DNA of 64,000 nucleotides from UBA3210 sp048359995 (GTDB lineage: Bacteria; Bacillota_I; Bacilli_A; RFN20; CAG-449). The position numbers and the translations under genes were made by a program. Shown here in pieces: positions 59,954 to 64,000 of this stretch. Position 1 is the stretch's first letter, and each line of letters opens with the position of its first letter. Where the stretch lies: the NCBI GenBank assembly GCA_048359995.1, contig DBGCPK010000019.1, forward strand, positions 34,170 through 98,169, in the 5' to 3' direction. The notes below the pieces were generated by a model. The model made no database searches. It was given only the letters and a program-made list of their open reading frames with translations, and had not been told where the DNA came from.

Positions 59954-61084
59954 ATGGTAAAAGTTGATGTGATAAGCGGCTTTTTAGGAGCGGGAAAAAC
60001 CACGCTGATAAGAAAGTTATTCGCCGGAGATATCCGGAAAGAAAAAGTGGTGTTGATCGAAAACGAGTTCGGAGAGATCGGCATCGACGGTTCGTTTTTA
60101 AAGGATTCCGGCGTGGAAATCAAGGAGATCAATTCCGGATGCATCTGCTGTTCTCTTGTCGGAGACTTTGCTTTGTCGATGAAAGAGGTCATCGAGACCT
60201 ATCATCCGGATCGGATCATCATCGAACCTTCCGGCGTAGGGAAACTTTCCGACATCGTCAAAGCGATTAACGGCGTGGAAGAAGATTTGAAAATCAATAT
60301 TCTCTGCTGCGTCGTCGACGCGAAGAAAGTCCGGTTGCAATTGCACAATTTCGGCGAATTTCTCCGCGATCAAATCGAATACGCCGGAACGATCGTCGTC
60401 GGGAAAGTGGATTTGGTCGAGGAAGAAAAGCTGGGCGAATGCGTCGCGGCGATTCGGGAAATCAATCCGAAAGCCAACATCATTACGACCGATATCCGCG
60501 AATTGAATTCGGATACATTGTTGAAAGCGTTGGAAGAAAAAAAATCTTTCATCGAGGATTTCATTTGCAAGACGGAACGCGAATGCGAAGAGGATCACGA
60601 GTGCTGTCATCATCACGATCACGACGAACACGAATGCTGCGCGCATGATCATGACCACGAGGAAGGTCATCACCATGAACACCACCACGAACACGAGGAG
60701 TGCCATCACGACGAACACAAATGCTGCGCGCACGATCATGATCACGAGGAAGGTCATCACGACCATGAACATCATCACGAACACGGTCATCACCACGCAG
60801 ATGAAATCTTTACGTCGTGGGGGAAAGAGACTGTTCGGGCGATTTCCGAAGAGAATCTGAACGAATTTCTCGAATTTTTGAAAAATAACGAAACCATCGG
60901 CACGGTACTCAGAAGTAAAGGAATTCTGAAAGGCAAAGAAGGGGTTTGGCATTCTTTCGATTATGTCGCGGGAGATTACTCCATTCGCGAGTGCGAGGCG
61001 GATATTACGGGACGCATCGTCGTCATCGGTTCGAAGATCGATGTGCATCGGATCGAAGAAGAATTTGAAGCGAAGGCAAAGTAG
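59954..61084 (+). CDS. COG0523/CobW-family metal-trafficking GTPase with His/Cys-rich repeat
   Basis: A 376-residue G3E GTPase of the CobW group, which delivers metals such as zinc, cobalt or nickel. Walker A GFLGAGKTT (10-18), the metal motif C63-I-C-C66, the Walker B region and the GTP motif VGKVD (149-153) are present, followed by a His/Asp/Cys-rich linker (about 211-281) and the CobW C-terminal domain. The linker holds two 29-residue repeats (residues 224-252 and 253-281) and could store several metal ions. The next gene, two bases away, is a second GTPase-like protein. Confidence 0.92.
   Translation: MVKVDVISGFLGAGKTTLIRKLFAGDIRKEKVVLIENEFGEIGIDGSFLKDSGVEIKEINSGCICCSLVGDFALSMKEVIETYHPDRIIIEPSGVGKLSDIVKAINGVEEDLKINILCCVVDAKKVRLQLHNFGEFLRDQIEYAGTIVVGKVDLVEEEKLGECVAAIREINPKANIITTDIRELNSDTLLKALEEKKSFIEDFICKTERECEEDHECCHHHDHDEHECCAHDHDHEEGHHHEHHHEHEECHHDEHKCCAHDHDHEEGHHDHEHHHEHGHHHADEIFTSWGKETVRAISEENLNEFLEFLKNNETIGTVLRSKGILKGKEGVWHSFDYVAGDYSIRECEADITGRIVVIGSKIDVHRIEEEFEAKAK
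60623..60796 (+). repeat. 87-base tandem duplication coding the His/Cys-rich linker
   Basis: Two copies of an 87-base unit (60623-60709 and 60710-60796), both opening with GACGAACAC and sharing TGCTGCGCGCA-like and GAGGAAGGTCATCAC segments; they code two 29-residue metal-binding units. Their similarity implies expansion by duplication. Confidence 0.8.
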
Positions 61085-61086
61085 TT

Positions 61087-62031
61087 ATGAAAAAAATACC
61101 GGTCTTTTTCATCGACGGTTTCCTCGATTCCGGAAAGACGACGTTTATTACCGAAACGATCAAAAGCGACGAATTTGACGGAAAAACATTGCTTTTGGTT
61201 TGCGAGGAAGGAGAAGTCCAATACGACGCTCGTCTGTTAAAAGCAGAGTATCGTACCGATATCGCTTATTTTTCTTCTTTGGAAGAATTCGACTACAAAA
61301 AAATCGGTCGTCTTATAAAAGACATGAAACCGGATCGCATCGTAATCGAAATGAACGGAATGTGGGAATTGAATCAACTGCGATTTCCTTCGGAACTGGA
61401 AATTCTGCAAGTCATTTATTTTATCGACACCTCTACTTTCAGCGTTTATTTCAACAATATGAGACAAAAATTCGTCGATATCATTAAGCGCAGTCAGGTT
61501 GTCGTTTTTATCCGTTGCGAGGACCCTCAAAAACAGATTGAACCTTACCGAACTGCATTGCGCATGATCAACAGCAATGCGCAATTTATGATTATGGATC
61601 GGAATATGCGCGCTTCGGAGGCATTTGAAGAACCGCTTCCGTATTCGATCGAAGATCCGGTGATTCGCATCGAAGACGATGATTTCGCCACATTTTATAT
61701 CGATACGTTCGATCACAAAGAACGTTACGAAAATAAAATCGTGGAATACAATATGCAGGTTTTTATGTCGAAAGAGCTGCCGAAAGGGACTTTTATAGGC
61801 GGAAGAAAAGTGATGAATTGCTGCGCTAACGATATTCAACTCTGCGGTTTTTTGGTTAAATCGTCATTGGAAAATGCATTGAAAGATCGATCTTGGATTA
61901 GAATCAAGGCAAAACTGGTTTATGAATTTTCCGAAGATTATCACGAAGAAGAAGTGATGCTGGAACCGATTGAAATCGAAAGTATCGAGCCTTTGAAAGA
62001 AGAAGTGCTGGCTTTGAATGTGCAGAGATAG
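61087..62031 (+). CDS. CobW-like GTPase fold fused to a YcgQ/DUF1980-type C-terminal domain
   Basis: A 314-residue protein. Residues 1-180 are a CobW-like P-loop protein with Walker A GFLDSGKTT, but without the C-x-C-C metal motif and with R-C-E-D where N-K-x-D is expected, so GTP specificity is doubtful. Residues 200-305 resemble the C-terminal domain of YcgQ (DUF1980/TIGR03943), with GGRKVMNCCAND at 238-249 and a following SWIRIKAKL strand. It begins two bases after the first GTPase gene. The permease usually linked to YcgQ is not present. A metal-related role is inferred. Confidence 0.75.
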   Translation: MKKIPVFFIDGFLDSGKTTFITETIKSDEFDGKTLLLVCEEGEVQYDARLLKAEYRTDIAYFSSLEEFDYKKIGRLIKDMKPDRIVIEMNGMWELNQLRFPSELEILQVIYFIDTSTFSVYFNNMRQKFVDIIKRSQVVVFIRCEDPQKQIEPYRTALRMINSNAQFMIMDRNMRASEAFEEPLPYSIEDPVIRIEDDDFATFYIDTFDHKERYENKIVEYNMQVFMSKELPKGTFIGGRKVMNCCANDIQLCGFLVKSSLENALKDRSWIRIKAKLVYEFSEDYHEEEVMLEPIEIESIEPLKEEVLALNVQR

Positions 62032-62042
62032 AAGCGAAATTC

Positions 62043-62071
62043 TTGAAAGTCGCTTTCGAATTGATTAGAAT
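62043..62071 (+). promoter_or_regulatory. tRNA-Arg promoter
   Basis: TTGAAA (62043), 17-base spacer, TAGAAT (62066). The tRNA begins 12 bases later. Confidence 0.75.
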
Positions 62072-62082
62072 AAAATCGCTAT

Positions 62083-62159
62083 GCCTCTGTAGCTCAGTTG
62101 GATAGAGCGTCGGTTTCCTAAACCGCAGGTCGCAGGTTCGACTCCTGTCAGGGGTACCA
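62083..62159 (+). tRNA. tRNA-Arg (CCU anticodon)
   Basis: The acceptor GCCTCTG pairs with CAGGGGT (two wobble pairs), the anticodon loop TTCCTAA carries CCT, the T-arm GCAGGTTCGACTCCTGT is good, and CCA is encoded. AT-rich accessory DNA starts directly after it. Confidence 0.95.
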
Positions 62160-62167
62160 AGTCAATT

Positions 62168-62217
62168 AAATCCGAACCAAATGCTTTGTAACAAGCGAGT
62201 GGTTTGGATTTATTTTT
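62168..62217 (+). terminator. tRNA-Arg terminator; hairpin repeat, copy 2
   Basis: AAATCCGAACCA/TGGTTTGGATTT with an inner hairpin GCTT-GTAAC-AAGC, then a T6 run. It is the second copy of the element at 51455. Confidence 0.75.
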
Positions 62218-62281
62218 TATATTGAGTAAACATCATAGGCACGTAGACTTGCTTAAAGACTATGAAAATGCTAAAATGTAA

Positions 62282-62491
62282 ATGCTCAACAGAGCGATAA
62301 ACAGCAATTTAACGGTGAAAATATTTTTGAATTTAGAAACCGCAAATCAAATTTTAAGTGAATTAAACTTGTCGCTCGAAGATTTAATGGATGGTCCAAC
62401 TTCCATCATCTATAAGGGCATATCATATCGCATAGCGGCAAATAACAAATATTTATATACGGAAAAATACTTTATTTGCAAGAAAATATAA
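62282..62491 (+). CDS. Small hypothetical protein
   Basis: A 69-residue protein of unknown family (FLNLETANQILSELNLSLEDLM, IIYKGISYRIAANNKYLY). The helix-then-strand pattern looks protein-like, but the start codon lacks a good ribosome site and may lie elsewhere; it could be a remnant. It is the first possible gene after tRNA-Arg and has the AT-rich codons of the right-hand accessory segment. Confidence 0.35.
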   Translation: MLNRAINSNLTVKIFLNLETANQILSELNLSLEDLMDGPTSIIYKGISYRIAANNKYLYTEKYFICKKI

Positions 62492-62555
62492 ATATTTTAT
62501 TACTGATTTGCTATAATTGAAATCTGCCGCTAAATTCAATTTAACGAGGATAAAA

Positions 62556-63164
62556 ATGGTTAAAAAACGTGGATTAAATATTGCTGAAATATGTATAGGT
62601 ATATACTTTATAGCGTCAGTCTTTTATGCTTATTACGGTAATTATAATTATTTGTATGAATTGACTTCACTATCTAATTTATTAAACGGCGTAATTCTTA
62701 TTGCTTGCGGTATTTTGGGCTTATGCAATAAACGGCTTAATATTATCGCAAATTTAACGGCGTTAGTGCCTATTTTGTGCGTTTATTCAACCGTATTTTT
62801 GGTTGCCTTTAACATATTGCAGTTTAACTTTGACGGCGGATTTATGCTTTTACACGGAGTAAATCCTTTGGTTGCTTTGGCATTTTTTCTTTTTGCCGTA
62901 CGCTGTGAGTTTAATGGCAGAAAGGAACTGTTATTGCGAATTTTCCTTGCCCCCACATTATTTATGGTATATTTATTGTTCGATTTGATATTTTTCTTTT
63001 GTAACGGGGAGTTTGTTTACGGAGTATTGCCTGCACAACTTGCTTATTTTTCGCCGATAGTTGCGATTGTTTTGTATGGACTGCTGGTTGCGTTGGCTTT
63101 CGGCTTAATGCAATTAAAAAAGTTTATTCAAAATAAATGTAGCGTTAAAGAAGGAAATAAGTAA
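62556..63164 (+). CDS. Six-helix membrane protein (Pr6Pr/FAR-17a-like, tentative)
   Basis: A 202-residue protein with six membrane helices. The central MLLHGVNPLVALAFFLFAVRCEF resembles the L-H-x-V-x-P-x-L-A-x-x-x-F-x-L-F stretch of Pr6Pr family membrane proteins, which include some intramembrane hydrolase-like members. The ATG at 62556 follows ACGAGGA; the longer frame from 62517 has none. No partner gene is clear. It is probably intact, unlike the acetyltransferase gene that follows 11 bases later. Confidence 0.55.
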   Translation: MVKKRGLNIAEICIGIYFIASVFYAYYGNYNYLYELTSLSNLLNGVILIACGILGLCNKRLNIIANLTALVPILCVYSTVFLVAFNILQFNFDGGFMLLHGVNPLVALAFFLFAVRCEFNGRKELLLRIFLAPTLFMVYLLFDLIFFFCNGEFVYGVLPAQLAYFSPIVAIVLYGLLVALAFGLMQLKKFIQNKCSVKEGNK

Positions 63165-63175
63165 ATAGAGGGTAA

Positions 63176-63582
63176 TACGTCGATAAGAAGATTTTTACTC
63201 AGGAGCAATTACAAGATTTATTCTTATCGGTTGAATGGTCATCGGGGCATTATCCTGAAAAACTTGTAAAAGCAATGAAAGGATTTCTAACGGTGTTTTC
63301 TGCGTGGGACAACGATAAACTTGTTGGTATGATTTGCATGATGGACGACGGAATTATGACGGCATACGTTCATTATTTGCTTGTAAATCCTAAATATCAC
63401 AATTACAAATAGGCAGAACTTTTGTGGAAATGGTCAAGCAAAAGTATACAGACTATTTGCGCATTGCCGTAATAGCTTATAATGACGAATTACATTTTTA
63501 TGAAAATTGCGGTTTTAAAAAAGCTGACAGCGGATATGAAATTACTTGGCGCGCACCAAGCGGTGCAATCCCTTTTTTATAA
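63176..63582 (+). pseudogene. GNAT acetyltransferase, broken by a one-base deletion and a lost start
   Basis: The frame from 63176 gives KKIFTQEQLQDLFLSVEWSS and ends with LVNPKYHNYK-stop at about 63411. Adding one A to the AAA run there restores NYKIGRTFVEMVKQKY, which fits the acetyl-CoA loop of GNAT enzymes, and continues with LHFYENCGFKKADSGYEITW to 63582. A stop codon also replaces the expected start codon at 63173. GNAT proteins acetylate small molecules or proteins. The gene is not functional as written. Confidence 0.75.
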
Positions 63583-63607
63583 AATTTATAAAATTTTAAC
63601 GGAGTTA

Positions 63608-63616
63608 TGTTATAAT
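63608..63616 (+). promoter_or_regulatory. Extended -10 promoter before the zinc-ribbon-like gene
   Basis: TGTTATAAT with the -10 at 63611-63616, only six bases before the ATG at 63623; this would give a nearly leaderless mRNA. Confidence 0.4.
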
Positions 63617-63622
63617 GAATTC

Positions 63623-63877
63623 ATGAAACAAATTGACTTGCAAGAGGCTTATAAGCATTCAAACAATAATAAGACCGAAATTATGAAAAGTAACACTTGC
63701 GGTTGCTTTTATTGCAGAGAGATATTTATTCCAAAAGAAATCAAAAACTGGATAAAAGACAAAGAGTTGACGGCACAATGTCCATATTGTCTAGTAGATT
63801 CGGTTATAGGAGATGCAAGTGGAATTCCCATAACAAAAGCATTTCTAGATGAAATGCATAAAAAGTGGTTTAGTTAA
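63623..63877 (+). CDS. Conserved cytoplasmic protein with two C-x-x-C pairs
   Basis: An 84-residue protein of a conserved bacterial family: TCGCFYCREIFIPKEIKNWI, then AQCPYCLVDSVIG and GIPITKAFLDEMHKKWF. Two cysteine pairs suggest a bound zinc ion. I do not know a function. The ATG at 63623 fits the -10 box just upstream only if the mRNA is leaderless; ATG 63683 is the other choice, directly before the cysteine pairs. The length and ending look intact. Confidence 0.65.
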   Translation: MKQIDLQEAYKHSNNNKTEIMKSNTCGCFYCREIFIPKEIKNWIKDKELTAQCPYCLVDSVIGDASGIPITKAFLDEMHKKWFS

Positions 63878-63964
63878 GAGGAAGCACCTATTCAAGTTGT
63901 GAATTAAAGATTATTTGAAGAAGGATGAAGTGATTAAAATAGCCAAATAAGGGGATTGGTAAAA

Positions 63965-64000
63965 ATGAAAGAAAAGATATACATCGTATTGAAGGTGATG
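63965..64000 (+). CDS. Start of an unidentified gene (cut by window end)
   Basis: An ATG with an AAGGGGA site 11 bases upstream opens a frame of 12 codons (MKEKIYIVLKVM) that runs off the window. Too short to identify; it resembles the start of many small cytoplasmic proteins. Confidence 0.4.
   Translation, partial: MKEKIYIVLKVM

Noticed and set aside
60098..61048. Minus-strand 316-codon frame with hydrophobic, methionine-valine-rich stretch
   Set aside because: The apparent membrane segment is the complement of His/Asp codons in the metal linker of the GTPase gene.
1..64000. CRISPR array
   Set aside because: No set of regularly spaced direct repeats of 24-40 bases was seen; the only phased repeats are the 10-mers at 23998 and the 11-bp array at 41486.
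1..64000. Alternative genetic code (TGA as tryptophan)
   Set aside because: All confident genes end properly at TGA, TAA or TAG, and tryptophan positions use TGG, so the standard bacterial code applies.

Overview
The window looks like the chromosome of a spore-forming, low-to-middle GC Firmicute (class Bacilli or a close relative, probably an uncultured gut lineage; this placement is inference). The reasons are spmA, spmB, a sporulation-type D,D-carboxypeptidase, spoIVA, cotJ genes, a SUF operon of Bacillus order, mnmG-rsmG-parA-parB (a block usually found near oriC in Firmicutes) and standard-code genes with good Shine-Dalgarno sites. The backbone is visibly richer in GC and in GA/TC-rich codons than two AT-rich accessory segments.

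Layout. 1-6.2 kb: sufS(3' end)-sufU-sufB-mnmG-rsmG-parA-parB, one overlapping gene chain. 6.2-20 kb: small regulators, a spore-maturation block (dacF/dacB-like, spmA, three inserted genes, spmB), tldD-tldE, a trigger factor without its ribosome-binding domain, an RluB-type pseudouridine synthase, spoIVA, HU, and a fused cotJA-cotJB followed by cotJC. 20-23.3 kb: an NAD synthetase fused to a Phd/YefM antitoxin-like N-terminus, divergent from an orphan protein that resembles the C-terminal half of prolyl-tRNA synthetase. 23.35-23.6 kb: tRNA-Ser, tRNA-Asp, tRNA-Gly.

23.6-35.9 kb is an AT-rich island next to tRNA-Gly. It holds a truncated serine recombinase, an IS1634-like transposase relic, a frameshifted Nudix gene, lipoproteins, a secreted cysteine peptidase, a DUF3781 protein, and its most interesting cargo: a two-gene unit encoding a Sel1/TPR-phosphoribosyltransferase protein and a DprA-like protein. 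The next gene has an 11-G tract between its -35 and -10 boxes, so it may be phase variable.

35.9-62.2 kb returns to backbone: Sfp-type transferase, gapA, tRNA-Gln, a two-component system, a DnaK-like chaperone with a heterodimeric ABC exporter (the divergent region has six response-regulator-like half-sites with 11-bp spacing), a yybP-ykoY-type manganese riboswitch before two SPFH/flotillin genes, a lipoprotein pullulanase, galM, galT, a phosphatase, rarA, two COG0523 metal GTPase-like genes (one with a His/Cys-rich repeat, one fused to a YcgQ-type domain) and tRNA-Arg. 62.2-64 kb is again AT-rich and accessory, with a frameshifted GNAT gene and small conserved proteins.

Best candidates for undescribed biology are the Sel1-PRTase/DprA pair with its inverted repeat, the antitoxin-NAD synthetase fusion with a perfect palindrome in its promoter, and the Mn riboswitch controlling flotillin-like proteins. 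All family calls come from reading motifs by eye; no database search was run.
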